Below are positions 8,406-16,730 of a stretch of DNA of 38,564 bases, in pieces. The translations under genes were made by a program, and so were the position numbers. Source of the stretch: an uncultured Prevotellaceae bacterium (lineage in GTDB: Bacteria > Bacteroidota > Bacteroidia > Bacteroidales > Bacteroidaceae); assembly GCA_902783625.1 (NCBI GenBank), contig CACZRN010000096.1, positions 1 to 38,564 of the forward strand. Direction: 5' to 3'. The notes under the pieces were generated by a model that was given only the letters and a program-made list of their open reading frames with translations, was not told where the DNA came from and ran no database searches. Within the stretch, counting starts at the first letter, position 1. Each line of letters begins with the position of its first letter.

Positions 8406-9074
8406 ATGAAAAAGGCAACGTTCCTACTGGCGATGACGATGATGCTTTGGCTCTGTCCAGGCACAGCCGAGGCTCAGTTGAGTTACGGAGTGAAGGGTGG
8501 ATTGAACCTCACTTCGATGAAACTTAACAACGAGCTTCTCAAGGCCAGCAACCGCACAGGCTTCTTTGTAGGTCCCACGGTGCGGCTGAAGACGGGGAAA
8601 TTCATCTCCTTCGACCTGTCGGCTCTCTACAACGAGCGTTCGTTCCGCCTCTCGGAGAACTTTACCGAAACGCCTGAGGTGGCTGCAAGTGGAGAAGGCG
8701 AGACAGTCTTCGACATGGAGCCCACCTCTGTTAAGCAGAGAGCATTAGATGTTCCACTCAATCTTCGCCTTAAGTTCGGATGGGTATATCTGTCAGCAGG
8801 ACCACAACTGACGTTTAATCTCAAGGATAAAATCGACCTCACCAGCAGCGAGTGGTATAAGACAACATTCCGCCCGAAGACATCCACCTTCAGCGTCAAC
8901 TTTGGTGCCGGTGTGAGCATCGGACATGTGGAAGTGGGAGTTACATACAACATCGCGTGCGGCAACACCGGCGAGATAACCGCTCGGAGTGTTGTCGATG
9001 GGGTGAAGGAAAACGTGAAGCTGATGGACAGTAAACAGAATGTCTGGCAGATGATGGCGGCGTTTTATTTCTAA
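8406..9074 (+). CDS. Outer-membrane beta-barrel protein, PorT family
   Basis: This 222-residue exported protein has a signal peptide (cleavage about residue 24, GTAEAQ) and the pattern of a small eight-stranded barrel: LSYGVKGGLNLTSMKL at the mature N-terminus is typical of PorT-type proteins, and it ends in an aromatic residue (MMAAFYF), as outer-membrane barrels do. PorT is needed for T9SS function in Porphyromonas, but the family also contains many unrelated small barrels. Its place as last gene of porPKLMN supports a T9SS role; the sequence alone does not prove it is PorT itself. A strong terminator follows at 9113. Confidence 0.85.
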   Translation: MKKATFLLAMTMMLWLCPGTAEAQLSYGVKGGLNLTSMKLNNELLKASNRTGFFVGPTVRLKTGKFISFDLSALYNERSFRLSENFTETPEVAASGEGETVFDMEPTSVKQRALDVPLNLRLKFGWVYLSAGPQLTFNLKDKIDLTSSEWYKTTFRPKTSTFSVNFGAGVSIGHVEVGVTYNIACGNTGEITARSVVDGVKENVKLMDSKQNVWQMMAAFYF

Positions 9075-9112
9075 TAGCCACTGCTCAGCGAGGTTAGCAA
9101 AAGAAAAATACT

Positions 9113-9149
9113 GGTTCCGGCGACATATCTGTTGCCGGAATCTTTTTTT
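9113..9149 (+). terminator. Terminator of the T9SS operon
   Basis: A stem TTCCGGC / GCCGGAA (9115-9121 with 9134-9140) is followed by a run of seven T residues. It closes the porP to porT-like transcript. Confidence 0.9.
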
Positions 9150-9265
9150 GTTTTATCTTTTGGATGGATTAGGATAAGGTGTTGATATACAGGCTTATCG
9201 TGCATCTCAATATCCTTTTCATCCTTCACATTTACTGGTTATTCCATCCTCTTGCATTGCCTTCA

Positions 9266-9353
9266 GAAAATTTTGCTAGCAAAATTTTCATTAAATGGCC
9301 TTTTCAATGTCATTAAAGAGCCTCTTTATTCGAAATTTTGCTAGCAAAATTTT
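9266..9353 (+). repeat. 88-bp palindromic intergenic repeat, copy 2
   Basis: This is the cleanest copy. The left palindrome (9266-9289) is perfect over 24 bases around GCTAGC; the right one spans 9332-9353. The inner direct units start CATTAAATGG (9289) and CATTAAAGAG (9311). A frame across it can be translated (ending RNFASKIF), but the same peptide appears wherever the repeat occurs and I do not take it as a gene. The element lies between the T9SS operon terminator and priA. Confidence 0.94.
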
Positions 9354-9528
9354 TTTTGTGCCATTATTTGAAAAAGATATTATGCATTTTCTTTTTATCT
9401 GGAAGGTTTTTCTTTTTATCATACAAAACATTTTCAAGGCTGTTTGTTCGTTTCTTTCAGCACACGTTCACGCCCATGTGAAAAAAATGAGAAAAGCGGT
9501 GCAATTTGATAAAAACATCCCTCTGCGA

Positions 9529-9568
9529 CTTTGGTAAAAGTGACAAAAGCTTGCCATTTTTACCAAAG
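9529..9568. repeat. 11-bp perfect inverted repeat
   Basis: CTTTGGTAAAA (9529-9539) and TTTTACCAAAG (9558-9568) are perfect reverse complements around an 18-base loop. There is no T run, so a terminator is unlikely; it could be an operator or an RNA hairpin. The surrounding 9354-9637 is very A/T rich with no supported gene. Confidence 0.6.
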
Positions 9569-9637
9569 TGGGGCAAAAAAGTCATTTTTGCGAAACTGAA
9601 TATCATTTTTACAAAAAGATTTTTATCTCCGTCATGC

Positions 9638-9645
9638 TATTTTTG
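9638..9645 (+). promoter_or_regulatory. -7 element of a small-RNA promoter
   Basis: TATTTTTG at 9638-9645 matches TAnnTTTG and is followed by GC, as at many promoters here. No exact TTTG lies at the usual -33 distance (only a T-rich stretch around 9606-9610), so the match is partial. Confidence 0.45.
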
Positions 9646-9651
9646 CAGTGT

Positions 9652-9919
9652 TAATAATCATAAGTAGGACTTTGATATCCTAATTCAAGTGTCACCCGTA
9701 GAGGGCAAACATACAGAATGACTTTTACTAGACTGAGGCGGAAGAGTCTGCCTTGGTAATAAGATTTAACATGGTATCGTTTTTTACAGAAGTCTGTGAA
9801 GACTCTTAGCTATTGCAACTTGTCTTGTGACAAGCAAAGAAGTTTTTCCAAAAAAGGGTAATAATGTTTAGGGAGAACATGTCCTTGAGAGGGCCTCTGT
9901 TCTTCCTTCGCTATTTTTA
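9652..9919 (+). ncRNA. Candidate structured small RNA upstream of priA
   Basis: Between a -7 element (9638-9645) and a terminator-like hairpin lies about 265 bases with no convincing reading frame but many good stems: GGCGGA-AGAG-TCTGCC (9737-9752), AGTCT-GTGA-AGACT (9791-9804, a GNRA-type loop), CTTGTC-TTGT-GACAAG (9819-9834), and a final stem GGGAGAACA / TGTTCTTCC (9871-9879 with 9898-9906) followed by a short T run at 9915-9919. AAGAGTCT (9742-9749) could instead pair with AGACTCTT (9800-9807), giving a competing fold. priA has its own promoter further down, so this would be an independent transcript. I could not match it to tmRNA, SRP RNA or RNase P RNA by their conserved motifs; 6S RNA cannot be excluded. 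Confidence 0.5.
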
Positions 9920-9950
9920 TGGGGTTGGTATTTTTTTGCTGTTTTTTATT

Positions 9951-9980
9951 TTGTCGTCTGCCGCTTTTAACCTACTTTTG
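9951..9980 (+). promoter_or_regulatory. priA promoter
   Basis: TTTG at 9951-9954, 18 bases, then TACTTTTG at 9973-9980. The -7 element ends four bases before the ATG at 9985, so the mRNA would begin at or very near the start codon. Confidence 0.65.
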
Positions 9981-9984
9981 TAAT

Positions 9985-12255
9985 ATGAAATTCGCCGATG
10001 TAATACTTCCGCTTCCCCTCGAAGGCACTTTCACTTATGGTGTGCCCGACACTCTGCAGTCGGTCATTGCTGTTGGTATGCGTGTAGCTGTGCCACTCGG
10101 CCGCAGCAAGGTGTACACGGCGATGGTGCTGCGGTTGCACGACGAGGAGCCGTCGATGAAATGGAAGAACATTCTCCATGCCATCGACAACGCTCCAGTA
10201 CTGGTGCCCGAGCAACTGAAGCTTTGGCAGTGGATATCGTCGTACTACATGTCGCCGCTCGGCGATGTGTACAACGCCGCCATGCCTGCAGGAATGAAGG
10301 TCGAGGATGCCTACCATCCGCGCATGGAGCAGTATGTGGAGTTATCGCCACAGTATCGCGACTCGAATGCCCTTAACATTCTTCTCGACCAACTGCATCG
10401 TGCACCGCGACAGCAGAGCGTGCTCATGGATTATCTTGCAATATCGCACTGGGACAGCATCGAGGGTTCGGCTCCAACGGAAGAGATACGCGAGGTGACC
10501 AGAGAGGAACTGATGAATGTCAGTCATGCTACGTCAGCGGCAGTGAAGACACTCACCGACCGCGGCATCCTGCAGCAATATTATAAAGAGGTGGGGCGAC
10601 TGAATCTTGATGGCGAGCCGCATCCCGAATTCATGAAGCCGCTCTCCGATGCCCAGCAGCAGGCACTTGACAGCCTGCATAATCAGATGGACAGCCACGC
10701 AGTGGTGCTTCTGCATGGTGTGACGTCGAGCGGAAAGACTGAAATCTATATCCATCTTATCGATGAAGCCCTTCGTCAGGGCCGCCAGGTGCTCTACCTC
10801 CTGCCTGAGATAGCTCTTACGGTGCAGATGACACAGCGTCTGCAGCGCGTCTTCGGGCATCGGTTGGGTATATATCACTCGCGTTACAGCGATGCCGAGC
10901 GTGTGGAGATGTGGCAGAAACAGTTGTCGTCGGAGCCTTACGACATCATTCTCGGTGCACGCTCCGCATTGTTCTTGCCCTTCCAACGGCTTGGACTGGT
11001 TATCGTTGACGAAGAGCACGAGACATCGTTCAAGCAACAGGATCCCTCTCCTCGCTACCATGCACGTTCGGCGGCAATAGTGCTTGCACAGATGTATGGT
11101 GCCAAGACCTTGCTTGGCAGCGCCACACCATCGGCTGAGACATATTACAACACCCAGACAGGAAAGTATGGACTTGTGACTCTCTCCACTCGCTATAAAG
11201 GGATATCGCTCCCAGCTGTCGAGATTGTTGATGTAAAAGACCTGCAACACCGCAAGATTATGCGCGGGCCGTTGTCGCCGACAATGTTCGCTGCCATACG
11301 TGAGGCACTCGAGAAAAAACAGCAAGTGATACTGTTCCAAAACCGTCGTGGCTATTCGCCCATGATTGAGTGTCCCACTTGTGGATGGGTGCCACATTGC
11401 AAAAACTGCGATGTCAGCCTTTCTCTGCATCGCAACATGAACATTTTGACGTGCCACTATTGCGGTTATTCCTACACGGTACCGAAGTGTTGCCCATCGT
11501 GTGGACAGACTGAACTACGCTCAAGAGGCTTCGGAACGGAAAAAATTGAGGACATCATCCGCGATGCTTTCCCCGAAGCACGCATTGCACGTATGGACCT
11601 TGATACTACCCGCACTCGCAATGCCTACGAGCGTATAATCAACGACTTCTCACACTATCGCACCGATGTGCTTATAGGTACGCAGATGATAACAAAGGGT
11701 CTCGACTTCGACCGCGTAGGTGTGGTGGGCATTCTCGATGCCGACACCATGCTCAACTATCCCGATTTCCGTGCCTACGAGCAGGCGTTTACCATGCTTA
11801 CACAGGTGAGTGGCCGTGCTGGGCGCAAGGGTAGCCAGGGACGTGTCATTCTGCAAACACGCAGTACCAAGTTGCCTGTGCTCAATCATGTGGTGGCCCA
11901 CGATTTCAAAACGTTCTTCAGTGAGCTGACCGATGAGCGTCGGGCATTCCACTATCCTCCGTTCTCACATCTTGTCTATGTCTATCTTCGCCACCGTCAA
12001 GAGCATATCGCCGATGCTGCGGCACGCACCACAGGCAATCTCTTGCGCTCTGTCTTCGGCACAAGGGTACTTGGTCCCGACCGCCCCGCAGTGGCAAGGG
12101 TGAAGAATATGTATGTTAGAAAACTGATATTGAAGCTCGAGATAGGCATCTCTCAGCAACGTGTTCGCGACTATCTGCGCAGTGTGCAGCGACAAATCGA
12201 TGGCGATAAGCGCTTTACAGGGCTGCAGATTTATTACGACATCGACCCGCTGTAG
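9985..12255 (+). CDS. priA: Primosomal replication-restart helicase PriA
   Basis: PriA recognises stalled or D-loop replication forks, unwinds the lagging strand with ATP and starts reloading of the replicative helicase. The start is taken at 9985 (MKFADVILPLPLEGTFTYGV), which matches the conserved N-terminal DNA-binding domain; the upstream in-frame ATG at 9919 would precede the promoter. In order: 3'-DNA-binding domain (about 1-105), helicase lobe 1 with Walker A GVTSSGKTEIY (about 245-255) and DEEH (in VIVDEEHETSF), the zinc-binding insert with paired cysteines (CPTCGW, CKNCDV, CHYCGY, CPSCGQ), lobe 2 (DVLIGTQMITKGLDF, QVSGRAGRKG) and the C-terminal domain. Length 756 is normal. It is monocistronic, ending at a two-way terminator. 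Confidence 0.97.
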   Translation: MKFADVILPLPLEGTFTYGVPDTLQSVIAVGMRVAVPLGRSKVYTAMVLRLHDEEPSMKWKNILHAIDNAPVLVPEQLKLWQWISSYYMSPLGDVYNAAMPAGMKVEDAYHPRMEQYVELSPQYRDSNALNILLDQLHRAPRQQSVLMDYLAISHWDSIEGSAPTEEIREVTREELMNVSHATSAAVKTLTDRGILQQYYKEVGRLNLDGEPHPEFMKPLSDAQQQALDSLHNQMDSHAVVLLHGVTSSGKTEIYIHLIDEALRQGRQVLYLLPEIALTVQMTQRLQRVFGHRLGIYHSRYSDAERVEMWQKQLSSEPYDIILGARSALFLPFQRLGLVIVDEEHETSFKQQDPSPRYHARSAAIVLAQMYGAKTLLGSATPSAETYYNTQTGKYGLVTLSTRYKGISLPAVEIVDVKDLQHRKIMRGPLSPTMFAAIREALEKKQQVILFQNRRGYSPMIECPTCGWVPHCKNCDVSLSLHRNMNILTCHYCGYSYTVPKCCPSCGQTELRSRGFGTEKIEDIIRDAFPEARIARMDLDTTRTRNAYERIINDFSHYRTDVLIGTQMITKGLDFDRVGVVGILDADTMLNYPDFRAYEQAFTMLTQVSGRAGRKGSQGRVILQTRSTKLPVLNHVVAHDFKTFFSELTDERRAFHYPPFSHLVYVYLRHRQEHIADAAARTTGNLLRSVFGTRVLGPDRPAVARVKNMYVRKLILKLEIGISQQRVRDYLRSVQRQIDGDKRFTGLQIYYDIDPL

Positions 12256-12340
12256 CCGTTAGCAATAAGCATTGTTGCTATACATTTATAAAAATGCAGC
12301 CACCTATTTATATTATAGCGGGCATCTGTTTATAAAAAAG

Positions 12341-12383
12341 AAAAGAGCACTGGCATGTGATATCTGCGCCAGCGCTCTTTTTT
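12341..12383. terminator. Bidirectional terminator between priA and the FadL-type gene
   Basis: AAAAGAGC-A-CTGGC (12341-12354) pairs with GCCAG-C-GCTCTTTT (12368-12381), one mismatch, and has A and T runs on both sides. It lies between two convergent genes and can serve both. Confidence 0.88.
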
Positions 12384-12455
12384 GTGTGTTGTATTTGATA
12401 CCCCTCTCTGTGCTATCCGTTTCAGACAGTCGACTTCGAGAAGTCGTTTTTTCGT

Positions 12456-14102
12456 TTAGAATGTGAGCTCCACACCCAGTCCAAGCACGCGGTTGGTGCG
12501 GGTGAACGAGTTCTTGCCTGCCGGTACTGTAAGTCCCAGCGATGCCATATTCTGCTCTGGGGTGTCCATATCATAGTCGCCGTAGTTGGTTTGGAAGTAT
12601 GCGGCATTGATTTTCACCTTGTCGCTGACCTGATATCCCACACCCAGTCCGAATGTCCACGAGTTGACCACGAACGACATGTCGTTCATGTAAGCATCAG
12701 TAAGAGGATAGCGTGTTATCTGCACACCGCCGCTCACCTGCAGCTTCTTTGTTATATCCCACTCGGCACCAGCCAGATATTCGTTTGTTCCTCCGTCGAG
12801 CAGTTTCTCGCTGTGCTCATACCAATGAGCGTCGGTATCGAAGAAATGATGATATCCGAGGTTCACCCTCACGTTCGGGCGTATCTCCCACTGTGCGCCT
12901 ACAGCCAGCTGTGCCGGCGCATCCTCAGGTACACTTGAGCCATCAACATACTTGTTCAGGGCTGATACAACCGACGCTTCCTTCAGGTCGGAGTCGTTCT
13001 TCATGCGCATGCGAGTCTTAAACTCATACTTAGCGGCAAAGTTGAAGTTGCCGGTCTTGAAGTCCACGCCTATCACCGGAGCTATTCCCAGCCCCTTCTG
13101 GTCCGACTTCAGGTTCATGCCGTTGGCATACGGCGCCAGCACCTCACCGCTCTTTGTCAGCTCCTCGCCTGCAGCAGCCAACTTCTGTCCTGCAGCTTGC
13201 AGCTGTGCACCCTGTGCCTGCAGCGCTAACACCTCCTGAGTGTTCATCGCCTGCTCTTGAGTCATGCCAGCTGCCATATATGCCTGAACGTATTGCGATA
13301 TACCGTCTTGAATGCGAGTGATGTTCTGCGTAATAGTATTCCTCGCATCGAAGAGACCTTTTGTCACCCCCTCGAAATATGCGGGCAGCGTCATTCCATC
13401 AGCTCCATTCATCACGCGTATGTTGTTCAGACGAGCCTCATAAGCGGCAGTACCGTAGAGCAGTCGCACGCCGCCATACACCGACCAGTGCTCGTTGATT
13501 TTATATGCAGCACCCAGTTGCAGTCCGAAGTAGAATTGTTTTCCTTTCATGTAGGCATCCACGTCGTATCCTGTCACGTTAGGTACGCTTGCTCCGAGCG
13601 GTGCCAGCTGTGCGTTCAGTGCACTCGACACTCCGATGAGTTTGTTGGCGATGGCTCCCACCACTGTCTCGAACGAGCCCACACCCTTGTCGAATTCGCA
13701 TTTTCCGCCGCCACCAGGTACCGAGATGTTCATCTGGAAGCTCCACGGTCCCTTGTTGTAAGCTGCCTGCAGTGAGGGTATAATAGGAGCATTTGCCACT
13801 CCCTCGAATTTCTTCTTTGTCAGACCGTCGTTTTTTGCGCCCAAGGCAAAGAGAGCATTCTCGCCTGTTATCGTGCGTGTTTGGTGAGCATACTGCCAGT
13901 TGAAGGCCAAGTGCCATCCCTCGCTCATGAATGCCACGCCGGCAGGATTGGAATAGACACCGTCGAGACCAATTGCGGCATCGCGGGCAGGATTACGGAG
14001 AAAGGCTACACTTTGATTTGTGTTTGTTAAGATGCCACCGGCAAATGCCGATAACGAACCAGCTAAGCAAATGGCTAAAGCTGTGAGTTTTGTTTTATTC
14101 AT
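12456..14102 (-). CDS. OmpP1/FadL-family outer-membrane transporter
   Basis: FadL-type proteins are 14-stranded outer-membrane barrels carrying hydrophobic molecules such as fatty acids. This 548-residue protein has a signal peptide (cleavage about residue 21, LSAFAGG) followed by the family's N-terminal hatch pattern: NPARDAAIGLDGVYSNPAGVA (residues 37-57), where NPAG is the FadL mark. The C-terminus ends in an aromatic residue (GLGVELTF). Residues about 245-328 form a helical, Ala/Gln-rich insert (QEVLALQAQGAQLQAAGQKL) that classical FadL lacks; I believe Bacteroidales relatives carry similar inserts. It is monocistronic with a promoter at about 14131. Substrate cannot be read from sequence. 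Confidence 0.92.
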   Translation of the reverse strand: MNKTKLTALAICLAGSLSAFAGGILTNTNQSVAFLRNPARDAAIGLDGVYSNPAGVAFMSEGWHLAFNWQYAHQTRTITGENALFALGAKNDGLTKKKFEGVANAPIIPSLQAAYNKGPWSFQMNISVPGGGGKCEFDKGVGSFETVVGAIANKLIGVSSALNAQLAPLGASVPNVTGYDVDAYMKGKQFYFGLQLGAAYKINEHWSVYGGVRLLYGTAAYEARLNNIRVMNGADGMTLPAYFEGVTKGLFDARNTITQNITRIQDGISQYVQAYMAAGMTQEQAMNTQEVLALQAQGAQLQAAGQKLAAAGEELTKSGEVLAPYANGMNLKSDQKGLGIAPVIGVDFKTGNFNFAAKYEFKTRMRMKNDSDLKEASVVSALNKYVDGSSVPEDAPAQLAVGAQWEIRPNVRVNLGYHHFFDTDAHWYEHSEKLLDGGTNEYLAGAEWDITKKLQVSGGVQITRYPLTDAYMNDMSFVVNSWTFGLGVGYQVSDKVKINAAYFQTNYGDYDMDTPEQNMASLGLTVPAGKNSFTRTNRVLGLGVELTF

Positions 14103-14130
14103 CTAAAAAAATCTTTTAATAAACTGGCTG

Positions 14131-14138
14131 CAAAGTTA
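14131..14138 (-). promoter_or_regulatory. -7 element of the FadL-type gene promoter
   Basis: On the minus strand this reads TAACTTTG followed by GC, 29 bases upstream of the start codon at 14102. No clear TTTG stands at -33. Confidence 0.5.
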
Positions 14139-14320
14139 CCCATAATGTGCCCTATGTAGTTATTTAGGCTACTATATTTAATCTTTGTTAAGAGAAACAC
14201 TGCAATTTTTGCATAAATTAAGAATGTTTGTTGCACAAAAAAGCAAAAAGTGTGCAAATGTCATTATACCCATTCTGCTACAAAAACTACAGTTCACCCT
14301 GTTGGATTAACAAAGACAGA

Positions 14321-14385
14321 GTGCCGACATCATAGGTATATCCAGCGGTAAAATACCTTTTTAAGAATCCCCGTTAGCGCGGCAC
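14321..14385. other. Nested inverted repeats in the gap before the HD phosphodiesterase end
   Basis: GTGCCG (14321-14326) pairs with CGGCAC (14380-14385), enclosing a second pair AGGTAT (14334-14339) and ATACCT (14353-14358). This could fold as a two-stem RNA on either strand. The gap 14103-14568 otherwise holds the FadL promoter, an A/T-rich stretch and the third copy of the 88-bp repeat; no gene is supported. Confidence 0.4.
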
Positions 14386-14410
14386 ACTTCCCTCTCGCAT
14401 TGCGATATAT

Positions 14411-14498
14411 GAAAATTTTGCTAGCAAATTTTTCATTAAAGAGCCTTTTTAATGCCATTAAAGAGCCTCTCTATTCGATATTTTGCTAGCAAAATTTT
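14411..14498 (+). repeat. 88-bp palindromic intergenic repeat, copy 3
   Basis: The same layout as the other copies: left palindrome 14411-14433 around GCTAGC (one base lost from symmetry), two inner units beginning CATTAAAGAG at 14434 and 14456, and the right palindrome ending at 14498. The last copy sits between two minus-strand genes, so the repeat is not tied to one gene orientation. Confidence 0.92.
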
Positions 14499-14568
14499 TT
14501 ATATACAAATATTGATAGTAAGCTATATGCAGTTTTGGTCGCCTTCAAACGCTTGTTGAAGCGGCTGT

Positions 14569-16623
14569 TTAATCCTTTTTCAGTTCGGGATACGAGATGC
14601 GTGTGTGGTAGATGCTCTTCAGGCGATCGATGATAACTGTCTTTGCCTGTCGTATATCGCTGAACGTGATGGGGCAGTCGGTGAAGAATCCGTCGGCCAC
14701 CTGTTTGTCGATGATGTTATCCACGAGCGTCGCTATTGCCTCCTCGGTATATTCGCTCATTGAGCGCGAGGCAGCCTCCACGCTGTCTGCCATCATGAGG
14801 ATTGCCTGCTCACGCGTGAAGGGATTTGGGCCTGGATATTCAAACTGCGACTCGTCGATGTCGTCGTTAGGATGCTCATTCTTCTGCTTTATGTAGAAAT
14901 ACTTGGCCATTCCCGTGCCGTGATGGGTGACGATGAAGTCTTTAATGAACTGCGGCAGTCCGTAGCGGTCGGCAATCTTCAGCCCGTCGGCGACATGGCT
15001 GATGATGATGTGAGCACTCTCGGTGTAAGGCATGTTGTCGTGTGGGTTAGTGCCTGCCTGGTTCTCGGTGAAGAATACTGGGTTTGCCATCTTGCCGATG
15101 TCGTGATACAATGCCCCTGTGCGCACGAGTATGCTGTTGGCACCTATCTTGTTGGCTATCTCTGCCGCAAGGTTTCCCACTGTTATGGAGTGCTGGAATG
15201 TGCCGGGGGCTATTTCGCTGAGGTCGCGCAGTGCACCCTTGTTGGTGTTCGACAGCTCGACGAGGGTGACGTTCGACGAGAACCCGAATGTCTTCTCGAC
15301 GATATACATGGCAGGATAGGTAAGTAGCAGGAATACACCGCCGGCGATAAAGTGTTTGTACATGTCGGCATCCATTTTGTCGAACGAGTCGGTCTGTATG
15401 AGTTGCATGGAGAGATATACGGCTGCGCTGGCGATGGTTATCAGCATTGCCGACTTGAACAGCTGTGCGCGGCTCGACAGGTCGCGAAGCGAATATATTG
15501 CCACGAGGCCCGCCACTATCTCGATGATGATGAACTCGTATTGATACTTTACCGTGATGGCGCATATCAGCACGGTGATGACATGCGCTATGAACGCCGT
15601 TCTGGAGTCGAGGAACACGCGGATGAAGATTGGAACTACGGCGATGGGGAGTATGTATACGCTGAACAGGTTGTGGCGCATCATCAGCGTGACGAACACG
15701 GAGAAGATGGTTACCAGTCCGTAGAGCATTATTATTGAGCGCGGTTTGTCGAAATAGTCTTTCCGATAGAGCGAGAGGTAGATGGTGAACATCGTTATCA
15801 TGATGAGCACGAAGAGCGTCTGCCCTATCAGAGTGCTCGTTATCTCCTGTGTTGTCGCCGTGCGTCGTTTCATCTCACGTTCAAACGAGTTGAGCACCCT
15901 GTAAGTGTATTCGTCGATGATTTCGCCGCGGTCGATAACCTTCTGTCCGCTTATCACCATTCCGCTTGCCAGAGGGACAGAGCTGCGCAAGTCGTTCTTC
16001 TCGGTCTCGTTGCGCTCTTTGTCGAATAGCAGGTTGGGCTCGATGTATTCGTTGAGATTGAATTTCTGCAGTATTGGTCGGAGTGATGCGAGCTCTTTGT
16101 CGGCGAAGATGTGCTCGTAGGCAGAGAGTGTGGAGTAGAAGTTTCTCAGCATGTTGCTTTTCGCTTCTTTGCCGTTTACCACCCTTATCAGCGCTGTGGT
16201 GTCCTCGCTGAGACTGTTATACTCTGGTGTGCTGATGATGCCTGTCTGGTATAGCTCGCTCAGTCGGCTGACTACTAGCGCCTTGGCACTCTTTGGGATG
16301 CCCAGGCTGTCGTCGGGATAGTCGTCGTTGAATTTGTCTAATGCCCTTTTCTCCACGCTTGTGTCGAAGTTGTAATACGGCTGGAACAGAGCCAGCAGCG
16401 AGTCGCGCTCACGCTGCACGGTCTGGTCGGTTTTGTAGATGGGGAAGTCGAACTTGGCAATAAACGAGTTGTACATCCAAGGCTTACCGATATCGTAGTG
16501 GAAGTGCTTCCCTTCGTTGCGTGGCAGGAACCACACTATGATGGCTGTGGTGATGAGCACTATCAGTGTTCGCGAGGCTATACTTTGCCATGTATAGCGG
16601 CGGCGTTTCAGTATATTTTTCAT
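14569..16623 (-). CDS. 7TM HD-domain phosphodiesterase, PgpH family (probable c-di-AMP hydrolase)
   Basis: PgpH-type proteins degrade the second messenger cyclic di-AMP. The protein (684 residues from the ATG at 16623; an upstream ATG at 16668 would add 15 residues) has a short cytoplasmic start with KRRRY, a membrane helix, a large extracytoplasmic domain (about residues 45-255), a block of seven membrane helices (about 270-450) and a C-terminal HD domain. The metal motif HDIGK begins at H507; LRDLSEIAPGTFQHSITVGN lies upstream and THHGTGMAKYFY downstream, all typical of the 7TMR-HD family. Activity on c-di-AMP is inferred from the family. It is divergent from gltX, with the two starts separated by 150 bases. 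Confidence 0.93.
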   Translation of the reverse strand: MKNILKRRRYTWQSIASRTLIVLITTAIIVWFLPRNEGKHFHYDIGKPWMYNSFIAKFDFPIYKTDQTVQRERDSLLALFQPYYNFDTSVEKRALDKFNDDYPDDSLGIPKSAKALVVSRLSELYQTGIISTPEYNSLSEDTTALIRVVNGKEAKSNMLRNFYSTLSAYEHIFADKELASLRPILQKFNLNEYIEPNLLFDKERNETEKNDLRSSVPLASGMVISGQKVIDRGEIIDEYTYRVLNSFEREMKRRTATTQEITSTLIGQTLFVLIMITMFTIYLSLYRKDYFDKPRSIIMLYGLVTIFSVFVTLMMRHNLFSVYILPIAVVPIFIRVFLDSRTAFIAHVITVLICAITVKYQYEFIIIEIVAGLVAIYSLRDLSSRAQLFKSAMLITIASAAVYLSMQLIQTDSFDKMDADMYKHFIAGGVFLLLTYPAMYIVEKTFGFSSNVTLVELSNTNKGALRDLSEIAPGTFQHSITVGNLAAEIANKIGANSILVRTGALYHDIGKMANPVFFTENQAGTNPHDNMPYTESAHIIISHVADGLKIADRYGLPQFIKDFIVTHHGTGMAKYFYIKQKNEHPNDDIDESQFEYPGPNPFTREQAILMMADSVEAASRSMSEYTEEAIATLVDNIIDKQVADGFFTDCPITFSDIRQAKTVIIDRLKSIYHTRISYPELKKD

Positions 16624-16730
16624 CTCAATGCTTATGTTTTTATCGTCATTATCAAGGTGTGAAAACACCTACTTAATGTATTACAGTGCGAAAATACGAA
16701 AAAAATAATGTCTGAGTGCAAAAAAAAGTG

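Noticed and set aside
9295-9537. An 80-codon reading frame across repeat copy 2
   Set aside because: Same repeat-derived peptide followed by low-complexity A/T-rich translation; no promoter of its own.
9652-9919. priA leader riboswitch
   Set aside because: priA appears to have its own promoter at 9951-9980, and the structured segment ends in a terminator-like hairpin before it; an independent RNA fits better.
12591-13775. Several open plus-strand frames opposite the FadL-type gene
   Set aside because: They are shadows of a strongly supported gene on the other strand and have no signals of their own.
2116-14498. Insertion sequence or classical MITE
   Set aside because: No transposase gene, no terminal inverted repeats of IS type and no target-site duplications could be seen around the 88-bp elements, so I call them only repeats.
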